Shown piece by piece: positions 51,042 through 57,717 of a stretch of DNA of 57,717 nucleotides. The DNA lies in assembly GCA_035288865.1 (NCBI GenBank), contig DATDZA010000005.1, forward strand, positions 1-57,717, given 5' to 3'. Position 1 is the first letter of the stretch; each line of letters opens with the position of its first letter. The position numbers and the translations under genes are program-made. Source of the DNA: GCA-2688775 sp035288865 (GTDB taxonomy: Archaea; Nanobdellota; Nanobdellia; Woesearchaeales; GW2011-AR4). A model generated the notes under the pieces. That model saw only the letters and a program-made list of their open reading frames with translations. It was not told where the DNA came from and did not search any database.

Positions 51042-51263
51042 TTATTCTTTCTTAGAAATAAATTCAGTATATCTGCAAGCCCCGCATGTTGACCTGTTCG
51101 CGTGCTTTGCCATGAAAGTTCCTGAGCCGCATTTGGGGCAGAACTTGTTCTTGCGGGTAATTTTATCTCCTGCTTTCTCGTACAGATTCCATCTTCCTTT
51201 CTTTGCGCCTTTTGATGGCTTTGATCCTGATTTTGCTGGTGCTGGTTTTAGTGGTGCTGCCAT
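51042..51263 (-). CDS. rps27ae: Ribosomal protein S27ae
   Basis: The 73-residue protein has a basic, Ala/Lys-rich N-terminus, then the zinc ribbon: FCPKCGSGTFMAKHANRSTCGACRYTEF, with two CxxC pairs at about 43-46 and 62-65 (shown in parts). It binds the small subunit near the decoding site. It ends the RpoE'-RpoE''-S24e-S27ae series, a conserved archaeal order. The gap before it (51264-51447) has two hairpins. Confidence 0.95.
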   Translation of the reverse strand: MAAPLKPAPAKSGSKPSKGAKKGRWNLYEKAGDKITRKNKFCPKCGSGTFMAKHANRSTCGACRYTEFISKKE

Positions 51264-51351
51264 TTTATTTAGATTTAATTTGCAATCAGTTTTTATTTTT
51301 CTTCAGGGGAACATTAGTTATTGCTCTTAACCGTTGATTGAAAGTTCCCAC

Positions 51352-51392
51352 ACTTCCGAATGTATGAGGAAGTTAGCGGAATTTATTCCGCT
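51352..51392. repeat. Two adjacent hairpins between rps24e and rps27ae
   Basis: ACTTCC/GGAAGT (51352-51357 with 51368-51373) and AGCGGAAT/ATTCCGCT (51375-51382 with 51385-51392) are perfect inverted repeats separated by one base. They lie in the 184-bp gap between two ribosomal protein genes that are otherwise closely packed. They may be an mRNA processing or leader structure on the minus strand. Confidence 0.5.
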
Positions 51393-51447
51393 TCACCTTA
51401 TCACTACTTTTCTTTTATTGAGCACGAATGATTATTAATTAACTATC

Positions 51448-51738
51448 TTACTTTTTCTCTTCTGCCTTTTTATCTTTCTTAACTTTTAATTTAGGTTCGA
51501 TGAACTGCTTTTTCTGCTCGTCAGCGTAAACATACGCGACAACGTCCGCTTTTCTTGCGCCGAAATGGTTGTAAACATGCCGTATCACAAGCAGCTTCTC
51601 GTCTGATTTCAGGCTTGAAGCGAGAGCCGCTGAAACTTCTGAATATGATGGAGTTGATTTTTCAAATTCGAGTGTCGCTGAAACCATTGTCCTTGAAAGC
51701 AACGGCTCGTCTTTTTTGTTTATATCAGTTATTTGCAT
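51448..51738 (-). CDS. rps24e: Ribosomal protein S24e
   Basis: From ATG 51738 the product is 96 residues. GGTGAT, an exact Shine-Dalgarno, ends 4 bases upstream and would make a GTG start (three codons earlier) unlikely. Motifs are LLSRTMVSATLEFEKSTPSY and VIRHVYNHFGARKADVVAYVY (each in part), followed by a lysine-rich tail. The Shine-Dalgarno overlaps the stop codon of the upstream RpoE'' gene, so translation is coupled. Confidence 0.93.
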   Translation of the reverse strand: MQITDINKKDEPLLSRTMVSATLEFEKSTPSYSEVSAALASSLKSDEKLLVIRHVYNHFGARKADVVAYVYADEQKKQFIEPKLKVKKDKKAEEKK

Positions 51739-51743
51739 GAAAA

Positions 51744-51929
51744 TCACCGTACTTTGATTGCATACTCGCCTTTTGACTTGATGCCGATTTTCTCGGAAAC
51801 TACTGATTTGCTGGCGTCAATTATGTTTAATCTGCCCTGCCAGTTAGTTGAAAACTGGTTAGTCTTGCACATTGGGCATTCTGGGCCTTCAACAAACATC
51901 TTGCATCTCTTGCATACTTTTTTTTTCAT
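51744..51929 (-). CDS. rpoE2: RNA polymerase subunit E'' / Spt4
   Basis: Spt4 partners Spt5 in transcription elongation. The 61-residue protein is a small zinc protein with CKRCKMFVEGPECPMCK (two CxxC pairs at about 6-9 and 18-21, shown in part) and the strand WQGRLNIIDASKS. It lies between RpoE' and S24e as in most archaea. The spacing to RpoE' is 40 bp. Confidence 0.95.
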   Translation of the reverse strand: MKKKVCKRCKMFVEGPECPMCKTNQFSTNWQGRLNIIDASKSVVSEKIGIKSKGEYAIKVR

Positions 51930-51969
51930 TTTTATTCACTCTGAGTTTAATTTTTAAATCTTTTATTGT

Positions 51970-52575
51970 TTATTTATCTTTTTTCTTTTCCTTCGTTTCT
52001 TTCTCTTTTCCCTCTTTCTCTTCTTTCTTGGGGACTTTTCCTTCAGCTTCTTCCTTTATCCAGTCAAGCCTTCCAAGGCCCTGCTGTCTCATTGTCAGCC
52101 CCAATTTTGGATTTAGGACATCTTTGAATGAAACTGCAATAATTCTTGACCTGCAAACGTCTGCAACTTTCAAGACTCTCTTGGTTTCTTTTCCCGTGAG
52201 TGTCTTGTCTTTGCTGAAGCTCACGAAATCATCCATTGTCTGGGAAATGTGAATCATGCCGTCAATCGGGCCGATGTTGATGAAAGCTCCGAATTCTGCT
52301 ATATCCTTGATTTTTCCTACAACCACTTCCTGCATTTCCGGCCTAAAGGTTAAAAGTTCGAAAGAGACGTCATAATAAGACGCGCCATCTCCGGGGATTA
52401 TAATCCCCTCGCCTATGTCTTTCATTCCAGCTACATCTATAACAATGCCCAAGTCCTTTGAAATAAAACCGCTGTACTTGGTCTTGATTCGCTTTATTAC
52501 GGCCTCTTCCAACGGCAAATCAAATAGGTTAGGAGGCACTCTGATGTGGTCTTTTAATTCTACCTTATAGAACAT
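51970..52575 (-). CDS. rpoE1: RNA polymerase subunit E' (Rpo7)
   Basis: Rpo7 forms the stalk of RNA polymerase with Rpo4. The 201-residue protein has the N-terminal RNP-like domain (MFYKVELKDHIRVPPNLF, then KYSGFISKDLGIVI) and a C-terminal S1 RNA-binding domain (GKIKDIAEFGAFINIGPIDGMIHISQ in part). The last 30 residues are a lysine/glutamate-rich tail (KKEEKEGKEKETKEKKK) not typical of all members. It is 57 bp downstream of the PIN-domain gene. Confidence 0.95.
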   Translation of the reverse strand: MFYKVELKDHIRVPPNLFDLPLEEAVIKRIKTKYSGFISKDLGIVIDVAGMKDIGEGIIIPGDGASYYDVSFELLTFRPEMQEVVVGKIKDIAEFGAFINIGPIDGMIHISQTMDDFVSFSKDKTLTGKETKRVLKVADVCRSRIIAVSFKDVLNPKLGLTMRQQGLGRLDWIKEEAEGKVPKKEEKEGKEKETKEKKKDK

Positions 52576-52632
52576 TTTTAACCTTTATTATTAGATGACT
52601 TCAACCAGTCAAGATATCATAGTAGATATGTT

Positions 52633-53031
52633 TTATTTATAAAGCTTTCTTTCATTCAGAATAAGGTACTTCTTCTTTCTCAATACTATCAGAGAAATTC
52701 CTTTCTTAACAAGTTCCCTTTTTAGCTGCATGTCCTGCGTTGCTACAAAATCATCTTCTTTGGCATTTTCTAAAATCAATGAATCCACATCTTTCTTTTC
52801 TGTTTTTATCAAGTTAATATTTTTCAGTTTGATTAACTTTAAGGCAAATTCAGCCGCTTTTTTGTCTTTTCCGCGCGAAGATGATGCTATATTTTTTAGC
52901 TCATTAATTGCCTCTTCGAAAATATAAAGCTTATAATTAAAATTACAAATCCTATCAAATTCCGAGAAAATATCTACACGAAACTGCCAGGGTATCATCA
53001 AAAAATTTGTATCCAGGATTATTTTCTTCAT
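52633..53031 (-). CDS. PIN-domain ribonuclease, FCF1/UTP24-like
   Basis: The 132-residue protein has the PIN fold with acidic catalytic residues: IILDTNFLMIPW (Asp7), an EEAINELKNI segment (Glu near 41), a DSLILENA stretch and DDFVATQDMQLKREL (Asp near 98). This pattern resembles the archaeal FCF1-type proteins linked to rRNA processing, and the gene is commonly found next to rpoE genes. It is the first gene of this minus-strand group. A toxin role is unlikely since no antitoxin is adjacent. Confidence 0.85.
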   Translation of the reverse strand: MKKIILDTNFLMIPWQFRVDIFSEFDRICNFNYKLYIFEEAINELKNIASSSRGKDKKAAEFALKLIKLKNINLIKTEKKDVDSLILENAKEDDFVATQDMQLKRELVKKGISLIVLRKKKYLILNERKLYK

Positions 53032-53328
53032 TTTTATTAATATTCATTATTGCAAAAATATTGCAAACCACAAAGTTTTTATCAAATGGTTGTGGTTTGA
53101 AATATAAATATACCTATAGAGAAATTTAAATGTCTTAAAAAATTGCAATGCAATTTTTGGAAATGTCGAAAATGAAACATTTTCGAGCACTCGAAAATTA
53201 ACGGTTTTCTCTGCTTAAAAATCTTAAATATTCAAGTGAATGGGAAATACAATGAATTATTCAAAGTAATCAATTGTAAATCTGTCTCTTCAAAATGTTT
53301 TTAAAGAAAGTGGAATACTTCCTATTGG
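53032..53328. repeat. Intergenic region with several inverted repeats
   Basis: Three palindromes lie between the PIN gene and the THUMP methyltransferase gene. CAAACCACA/TGTGGTTTG is at 53064-53072 and 53091-53099, flanking a TATA-like sequence for the PIN gene. AAAAATTGCA/TGCAATTTTT is at 53138-53147 and 53149-53158. TCGAAAATG/CATTTTCGA is at 53166-53174 and 53178-53186, with an AAA loop. No coding sequence is seen. Confidence 0.5.
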
Positions 53329-54462
53329 ATGAAAGGATTAGCCATAACCTCAAAAGGAATTGAAGATACTGCAAGTACCGAGATAAAAGAGCTGATAGGA
53401 GCTGAATGCAAAATTGAAGAATCCTGCGTTGTCTTTGATTTCAAGAAATTTGAAGATCTGTGCCTGCTTTGCTATAAATCGCAATCTGTTGACAGAATTG
53501 TTTATCTTGTTGACGAATTCAAATTTCACAATTTTCATGACGAGTTTGAAAAATTTCTTGAAGGAGCCGATTTTGCTGAGTGGATTAAAAAATACAAAAA
53601 TTTTAAAGTTGAATGCACCAGGATAGGGGAGCATAATTTTAAGAGTGTAGATGCTGAAACACAGTTGGTTAAATTTACCCTCAAGAAGTACAAAAACTAC
53701 GGGCCAAAATTTAATCTGAAGGAATATGATATAGTATTTTTTATTTATGTAATCAATGATACTTGCTATTTTGGAATTGATTTTGCAGGATTTGAGATGA
53801 ATAAAAGGCTGTATAAAATATTTCTTCATCCCGGCTCCCTGAGAGGCACTATCGCCTACGCATTGACAAGGGAAAGCGGCTTTGGAAAAAAAGAAACAAT
53901 GCTTGACCCGTTCTCAAGAGACGGAGTTGTAGTTATAGAGTCAGCATTTTATGCAAATGATTTTCCGGTCAACTACTTTAAGAAAGACAAATTCGCCTTT
54001 CTGAAATTGGACCTAGGAATTGATTACGAGAAATTTTTTAAAATTTTGGATAAGAAGATTCCAAAAAAGCCTAAATGCAAAATTTACAGCTTTGACCACC
54101 TGTTCAAGTACGTTGATTTCTCGAAGAAGAATGCAAAAATTGCAGGAGTTGACAAAGAAATTAATTTTTCCAGAACCGAGCTTGAATGGCTTGATATCAA
54201 GTTCAAGAAAGAAATTGTTGACAGGATAATAACCAATTTGCCTAATTCAAAAAACGCAAATCTGGATAAAATTTACAACGAGTTCTTTTATCAGGCCGAT
54301 TACATATTGAAAAAAGAAGGTAGAATTGCTGCAGTATCCGCTTTGCCTGATTTTTTGAAGAAACACGCTGAAAAGCACAATTTCGTTGTTGATAAAGAGA
54401 AAGATGTGTGGAGCGGAGAGCAAAAATTAAGGCTTATCATTCTCAAAAAGAAAAGTATATAA
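53329..54462 (+). CDS. THUMP-domain methyltransferase-like protein
   Basis: The N-terminal half (1-165) looks like a THUMP domain as in tRNA guanosine-N2 methyltransferases (Trm14/TrmG10 type): ITSKGIEDTASTEIKELI and FKVECTRIGEHNFKS. The C-terminal half is a Rossmann fold but with changed motifs. The usual DPFCGSG loop is DPFSRDGVVVIESA, and the NPPY-type catalytic motif is replaced by IITNLPNSKNAN. It may be a diverged methyltransferase with a shifted activity. It stands alone with its own TATA-like promoter. Confidence 0.8.
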   Translation: MKGLAITSKGIEDTASTEIKELIGAECKIEESCVVFDFKKFEDLCLLCYKSQSVDRIVYLVDEFKFHNFHDEFEKFLEGADFAEWIKKYKNFKVECTRIGEHNFKSVDAETQLVKFTLKKYKNYGPKFNLKEYDIVFFIYVINDTCYFGIDFAGFEMNKRLYKIFLHPGSLRGTIAYALTRESGFGKKETMLDPFSRDGVVVIESAFYANDFPVNYFKKDKFAFLKLDLGIDYEKFFKILDKKIPKKPKCKIYSFDHLFKYVDFSKKNAKIAGVDKEINFSRTELEWLDIKFKKEIVDRIITNLPNSKNANLDKIYNEFFYQADYILKKEGRIAAVSALPDFLKKHAEKHNFVVDKEKDVWSGEQKLRLIILKKKSI

Positions 54463-54495
54463 ATCCAATATGGAAGTTAATCTGTACTGAGACAG

Positions 54496-54777
54496 ATGGA
54501 AGAAAAAAAGAGGCGTACGAGCATATTTGAGAAATTACTGTTGGTTGTGGGGTTCCTAGTTCTGCTCATGGGATATTTTTTCATCAACAGGGTTTTTGCT
54601 GCGGAAGGCTATCAGATAAGCTGGGGCTTTTTGCAGACAGTCTTCTTGTGGCTCTTGATGGTCATATTCATCATAATGCTGGCAATTGGAGAAGATATAA
54701 AAGAAGGAATTCTGCTGCAGCAGCTGGATGAGATTAGGAGCTTGAAAGAAGAAATAATGAAGAAGAAAAACAGATAA
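54496..54777 (+). CDS. Two-helix membrane protein (93 aa)
   Basis: Two transmembrane helices (about 12-32 and 42-64) are joined by a short loop, RVFAAEGYQISWG. Both ends are cytoplasmic by charge, and the C-terminus is a charged coiled-coil-like helix (QQLDEIRSLKEEIMKKKN). It lies between the methyltransferase gene and the RNase P RNA gene, 33 bp after the former. No family recognised. Confidence 0.6.
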   Translation: MEEKKRRTSIFEKLLLVVGFLVLLMGYFFINRVFAAEGYQISWGFLQTVFLWLLMVIFIIMLAIGEDIKEGILLQQLDEIRSLKEEIMKKKNR

Positions 54778-54808
54778 TTTTAAATACACTCTTCCCATAC
54801 TTGTTCTC

Positions 54809-55160
54809 GGCAAGGGTTAGTACTTAGCTGCGGTTTGATGTAATAAGCTGATGAAAGTTAGCTTTTATGAAAACTGAGGAAAGTCCGCCCACCATAAAAG
54901 GCCACTCGCACAAGCGAGCTCTGGAAACAGAGGGCAACCACTCAGAAACGAGACCGCTTCAATCAAGGATGAAGTTTGCGACGATACTGGCGACAGAATC
55001 AAGTTAACCAACGGACATTTTTGAAAGCATGGGTGAAACGGTGAGCCCTGGCCGGTGCAAGTCTAATTTAAGACGCTTAGTTTAATGCTAAGACGGGCTA
55101 TCGCAATCTTCATATTGCACAAAGGGCCCGACAAAAGGCGGCTTATTCTGACCCTCTGCC
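54809..55160 (+). ncRNA. rnpB: RNase P RNA
   Basis: The sequence contains the conserved CR-I GAGGAAAGTCCGCC, CR-IV elements AGAGGGCAACC, the GGTGAAACGGTGAGCCC segment, and a CR-V-like GGCTTATTCTGACCC end. The first and last 12 bases (GGCAAGGGTTAG and CTGACCCTCTGCC) pair to form helix P1. A TTTTTTTCTT run follows as a terminator. The length of about 352 nt suits an archaeal type A RNA. The RNA removes 5' leaders from tRNA precursors. Ends were set by P1 and are approximate. Confidence 0.93.
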
Positions 55161-55170
55161 TTTTTTTCTT
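55161..55170 (+). terminator. T-rich terminator of rnpB
   Basis: TTTTTTTCTT follows directly after P1 closes, as expected for termination in archaea by oligo-T. Confidence 0.6.
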
Positions 55171-55215
55171 AAAATAGGGAAATATTAATAAATTCATGGA
55201 TTAATCTATATTAAA

Positions 55216-55725
55216 ATGGCAAATGATTCATACTTACGTCAATTAACTAGGGGCGTTGTCCTCACATCATTATTGGCTGGAAGCGCAACAGGCGCTGGAT
55301 GTGCATTGCACAATACATATAACACCCAACAAAGTTCTATTGATGTTAAACTATGGAGAGCGGGTTCTGATACAGCATTTGTCGAGTATGACGGAAATGT
55401 ATTTTATCTCTGGGGCATGCCTTCATTGCAAGGTGAGGATGCCATAACTTTTCTTGACAGAGTCACCAAGATGATAGGCAAAGAAGAAGTAAAACCGGGA
55501 TTATTAAGAAAAGGCGCAGATTTATTGACAATAATTAATGGGGATAAGGTAGGATTTGAGTCATATGTTAGTGATACTGGTGAGACTAGACAAATTAGAT
55601 TGAAAGTACTTCCACCTATAACCACTTTAACTCCTGCCGATTATTGGGTCACTATTCCAACTCAATGGAATTCAATAAAACAAGTGCAAGATTATTATAA
55701 AACATTAGTGCAAAATAAAAATTGA
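55216..55725 (+). CDS. Hypothetical exported protein, possible lipoprotein
   Basis: The first 29 residues look like a signal sequence: a basic start (LRQLTRG), a hydrophobic core (VVLTSLLAGSATGAG) and a cysteine (Cys29) that could be a lipobox site, though the residues before it (GAG) are not the standard LAG/LTG. The mature part is beta-rich (VKLWRAGSDTAFVEYDGN; TRQIRLKVLPP) with a GDKV turn that has some PDZ-like flavour. Function unknown. Confidence 0.6.
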   Translation: MANDSYLRQLTRGVVLTSLLAGSATGAGCALHNTYNTQQSSIDVKLWRAGSDTAFVEYDGNVFYLWGMPSLQGEDAITFLDRVTKMIGKEEVKPGLLRKGADLLTIINGDKVGFESYVSDTGETRQIRLKVLPPITTLTPADYWVTIPTQWNSIKQVQDYYKTLVQNKN

Positions 55726-55731
55726 TATAAA

Positions 55732-55908
55732 ATGGCAAACGACAGAATTTCAATGCCCCAGGGAATGGGAGGCTTGGTAAGGTATTTTGACGAATACAAA
55801 AGCAAGATTAAATTCAAGCCCGGGCATATAATCGTTCTTTGCGTTGTAGTCATTATCATAATGATCCTTCTTTACACGTACGGCAACAGGCTGCTTGGAA
55901 TAGGCTGA
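55732..55908 (+). CDS. secG: Preprotein translocase subunit Sec61-beta (SecG)
   Basis: A 58-residue protein with a Gly/Pro-rich start (MPQGMGGLVRYFDEYKSKIKF in part), followed by KPGHIIVLCVVVIIIMILL, a single C-terminal transmembrane helix. This tail-anchored form is typical of archaeal Sec61-beta, an accessory subunit of the SecYE channel. It precedes the NAC gene by 4 bp, so nascent-chain handling and export genes are in one transcript. Identification rests on length, motif and position. Confidence 0.88.
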   Translation: MANDRISMPQGMGGLVRYFDEYKSKIKFKPGHIIVLCVVVIIIMILLYTYGNRLLGIG

Positions 55909-55912
55909 TAAA

Positions 55913-56254
55913 ATGTTTCCGGGAATGAATCCTAGGGATGTGCAGAAAGCCATGAAAAGGCTTGGCATAAAGCAGGAAGAGATTGAAGCCGAAGTTGTTA
56001 TAATAAAAACTGCAGATAAGGATATTATAATTAAGAATCCTCAAGTTAGCAAGGTAAACATGGGCGGACAGGAGACTTTCCAGATTGCAGGAGAGATTGA
56101 AGAGTCTGAAAGAAGCGGGAAAGCCGAAATCAATGATGATGATGTCGCAACTGTTGTCGGGCAGGCAAACTGCACAAGAGAAGAAGCGCTCAAGACTCTT
56201 GAAGAGAGCAACGGCAACCTTGCTGAAGCAATTTTAAAATTACAAAATAAATAA
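55913..56254 (+). CDS. nac: Nascent polypeptide-associated complex protein (archaeal NAC)
   Basis: Archaeal NAC is a homodimer that meets nascent chains at the ribosome exit. At 113 residues it has the expected N-terminus (NPRDVQKAMKRLGIKQEEIEA in part), the NAC strand domain with IKNPQVSKVNMGGQETFQIAG, and a C-terminal UBA domain (EDVATVVGQANCTREEALKTLEE region). It lies directly after secG. Confidence 0.95.
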   Translation: MFPGMNPRDVQKAMKRLGIKQEEIEAEVVIIKTADKDIIIKNPQVSKVNMGGQETFQIAGEIEESERSGKAEINDDDVATVVGQANCTREEALKTLEESNGNLAEAILKLQNK

Positions 56255-56266
56255 TTCTGCACTAAT

Positions 56267-56740
56267 ATGAAAGAATCTTTTGATTTAGCGATACAGGAGT
56301 TGAAAAGGGTAGACCATTTATTCTGGGTAAGCCTGAAGTACAGCAGGACTGTTGACGTTATTAAGCATGTAGTTGACAGATTGATTAGCTGCATCGGTTA
56401 CGGCATTGAAGCGATTCTGAAATACGCGCAGGAAAAAAAACTTGTGACAAGCGTTCCTGAAAATGCAGGCTTAAGATGTGAATTGCTTAAGAAAACTTTT
56501 CCTGACAATGCTTACTTGATTGAAAATATTAATTTTTATCTCAAATTAAGGAAATTGAGCAAAGCTGAATACACCAAAAGGGAAGAGTTCAGAAGGCACG
56601 TTACAATGATTGCAACAATTGACAAAGGAGAGGTTGTAGAGGTTAATATTGATACTTTAAAAGAAGATTATGAAAAGACTCGGGCTTTTTTGATGTTCGT
56701 CAAAAGAATGATTAACGAAGAGAAAGAAGAAGGTTTATAA
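56267..56740 (+). CDS. Hypothetical helical protein, possibly HEPN-like
   Basis: The 157-residue protein is highly helical and charged. Features are FDLAIQELKRVDHLFWVSLKYSRTVDV (in part), a GIEAILKYAQEKK helix, a LRKLSKAEYTKREEFRRHVTM segment and acidic ends. The paired-helix layout with RxxxH-like motifs (RRHVTM at about 107-112) is reminiscent of HEPN-type domains, but I cannot confirm it. It follows NAC by 12 bp, so is likely in the same transcript. Confidence 0.55.
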   Translation: MKESFDLAIQELKRVDHLFWVSLKYSRTVDVIKHVVDRLISCIGYGIEAILKYAQEKKLVTSVPENAGLRCELLKKTFPDNAYLIENINFYLKLRKLSKAEYTKREEFRRHVTMIATIDKGEVVEVNIDTLKEDYEKTRAFLMFVKRMINEEKEEGL

Positions 56741-56776
56741 AAAGGAATTTTTGATCAATCACTACAAAATTTTCAA

Positions 56777-57292
56777 ATGCAGAATTTATCCAATAGGCTG
56801 GAAAAAAGAGGATGGAGTGCAAAAGAGATTGAGAAAGCTGTCGGAATAATTGACACTGCAAAAAAAGTGAAGACATCCGAATCGCGATTTCTTGAAAAAA
56901 GAATTTATTTCGTTCTGCTTCTTCTGATAGTCGCTGCGAATTTTATAGTTTCGGTTGCACTAATTCCAATATTAATTGTGCTTAAAGGAGCTTACCTTTA
57001 TTTTATAATTACTGTTTTGGGAATTACATTCGGATTACTGTTTGAATTAGTTATCAGAAGCATAGAGCACCTGGAACGGAGGCATCATCTTGTTTTGGCT
57101 TTTTTCATTCCAATAGCTGCCTTGATTAATGCTGTAGCAATATCCCAGATGTCAAACAAATTTGAATCCGTGTTCGGAATAAATAATTTTCATGAGCCTC
57201 TTTTTGTCGGGCTGGTTTATGCTGTTTCTTTCGTATTGCCATATATTGTTTACAGATTTGTTTTGAAGATTGAGTATTACGTGAAAGAATGA
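56777..57292 (+). CDS. Four-helix membrane protein (171 aa)
   Basis: The N-terminal 45 residues are charged and helical with a small UBA-like helix pair (GWSAKEIEKAVGIID). Four transmembrane helices follow at about 48-68, 74-95, 107-123 and 142-162. A short basic stretch (EHLERRHH) lies between helices 2 and 3. No channel or transporter signature is visible. It ends the group that begins with secG. Confidence 0.6.
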   Translation: MQNLSNRLEKRGWSAKEIEKAVGIIDTAKKVKTSESRFLEKRIYFVLLLLIVAANFIVSVALIPILIVLKGAYLYFIITVLGITFGLLFELVIRSIEHLERRHHLVLAFFIPIAALINAVAISQMSNKFESVFGINNFHEPLFVGLVYAVSFVLPYIVYRFVLKIEYYVKE

Positions 57293-57332
57293 AAATTATG
57301 TTTTTTATATTTTACAAAAATAAATTAAAAAG

Positions 57333-57456
57333 GACCGCGGGCGAGAATTTCTAAAAGCAAGAATTAACTTGCCATTAATCGAACTCGCGCCAAGCGGGAT
57401 CTGTTTTGAAAATACAAAACCACAGCCGCTTATTCTACCATTAAACTACCGCAGTC
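57333..57456 (-). tRNA. tRNA-His(GTG) with two introns
   Basis: Acceptor ACTGCGG pairs with CCGCGGT. The extra 5' G (position -1) opposite discriminator C is the histidine identity pair. The anticodon stem is AGCGG/CCGCT with loop CTGTGG-C, anticodon GTG. A 21-nt intron sits after position 37 (internal GTTTTG/CAAAAC). The T arm GCGAG/CTCGC contains TTCGA plus about 31 extra nt with a GCAAG/CTTGC hairpin, which must be removed to leave a 7-nt T-loop. The mature tRNA is 72 nt counting G-1. Confidence 0.88.
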
Positions 57457-57561
57457 ATAATAATAGAAATTTAAAATCAGATTATAAATGTTGTGGAAAA
57501 AATTTCTATAAAATTTTTATGAAGGATAAATTTAAAAGGCAGATATATTTACTATGTAGCA

Positions 57562-57717
57562 ATGAGTACAAAATTATCAAGCCTTGAAAGGAGATTGCAT
57601 GACGGCGCTATTAAGCTAGAGGCACAATATTTTGTAGATATGCTCCAGCTTTTGAGAGAGCGGTTTGGAGTTGAATTCGTGAAAGGCCCTACAATCAATA
57701 TTGAAAATCCTGCAAAA
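57562..57717 (+). CDS. Start of a gene cut by the window edge
   Basis: ATG 57562 opens a frame of 52 codons that runs off the right end. The visible part (SSLERRLHDGAIKLEAQYF, then FVDMLQLLRERFGVEFV) is helical and charged. A TATA-like TTTAAAAGG precedes it by about 28 bp. Too little remains to name it. Confidence 0.55.
   Translation, partial: MSTKLSSLERRLHDGAIKLEAQYFVDMLQLLRERFGVEFVKGPTINIENPAK

Noticed and set aside
52633..53031. PIN protein as a VapC toxin
   Set aside because: No VapB-like antitoxin is adjacent; position next to RpoE'/RpoE'' and S24e fits the conserved archaeal FCF1-like PIN gene.
53166..53186. Hairpin sharing ATGAAACATTTTCG with the three-hairpin element at 28520
   Set aside because: Only this segment matches; the flanking hairpins 1 and 3 are missing, so it was not counted as a third copy.
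1..57717. CRISPR arrays, insertion sequences, integrases or prophage genes
   Set aside because: No repeat-spacer array, transposase, recombinase or phage structural gene was seen on either strand.

Overview
The window is AT-rich, densely coded archaeal DNA. Archaeal markers run throughout: an A-type ATP synthase operon, GatD/GatE, Dph5, a two-domain CDC48 ATPase, an ATP-dependent DNA ligase, RpoE'/RpoE'' with S24e and S27ae, L10/P0 and L12 of archaeal type, Sec61-beta, NAC, TrmB, HTH_10 and AbrB-PhoU regulators, an archaeal-type RNase P RNA, and three intron-containing tRNA genes. Small proteins, many unrecognised short families and FtsZ-based division fit a DPANN archaeon, most likely of the Woesearchaeota/Pacearchaeota group. 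That placement is inference and no 16S rRNA is present. Several genes look bacterial in origin, chiefly a complete MEP isoprenoid pathway and a bacterial-type phosphoglycerate kinase.

Layout. 0-7.4 kb: PhoU-like and coiled-coil proteins, a tandem pair of HTH proteins with a repeated palindromic operator, CsaA, an HTH_10 regulator, pgk and unknown small proteins. 7.4-15.8 kb: the ATP synthase operon atpHIKECFABD on the minus strand. 15.8-19.5 kb: AbrB-PhoU and TrmB regulators, tRNA-Arg and small proteins. 19.5-28.4 kb: gatDE (GatE lacks its usual insertion domain), CDC48, a SecB-like protein, a Nudix protein and DNA ligase. 28.5-34 kb: nitroreductase, ftsZ with structured DNA on both sides, dph5, an ACT regulator divergent from an odd D-2-hydroxyacid dehydrogenase, and tRNA-Gln. 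34-36 kb: a stomatin and rpsO. 36-44.6 kb: ispH, ispE, ispDF, an HExxH protein, ispC, ispG and dxs, all minus strand. 44.7-46.5 kb: small accessory genes. 46.6-49.6 kb: L1-L10-L12 and a coiled-coil protein. 49.7-57.7 kb: a Tat-signal protein, the S27ae/S24e/RpoE''/RpoE'/PIN group, a THUMP methyltransferase, RNase P RNA, Sec61-beta, NAC, tRNA-His and a truncated gene at the window edge.

How the parts relate. The seven MEP enzymes (two fused as IspDF) would carry pyruvate and glyceraldehyde 3-phosphate to IPP and DMAPP. Archaea normally use a mevalonate pathway, so this is the main biological surprise. Gln-tRNA synthesis is represented both by GatDE and by a tRNA-Gln(UUG).

The less expected signals are in RNA and intergenic DNA. 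They are: a three-hairpin element present twice with compensatory stem changes and identical spacing; an rpl12 leader in which an 18-codon upstream ORF overlaps a hairpin competing for the Shine-Dalgarno; a three-way-junction leader ahead of rpsO; non-canonical introns in tRNA-Gln (D-loop) and tRNA-His (T-loop, in addition to an anticodon-loop intron); a possible pseudoknotted element after ftsZ; and hairpins with a shared loop before ftsZ. All structures were folded by eye and none has been computed.
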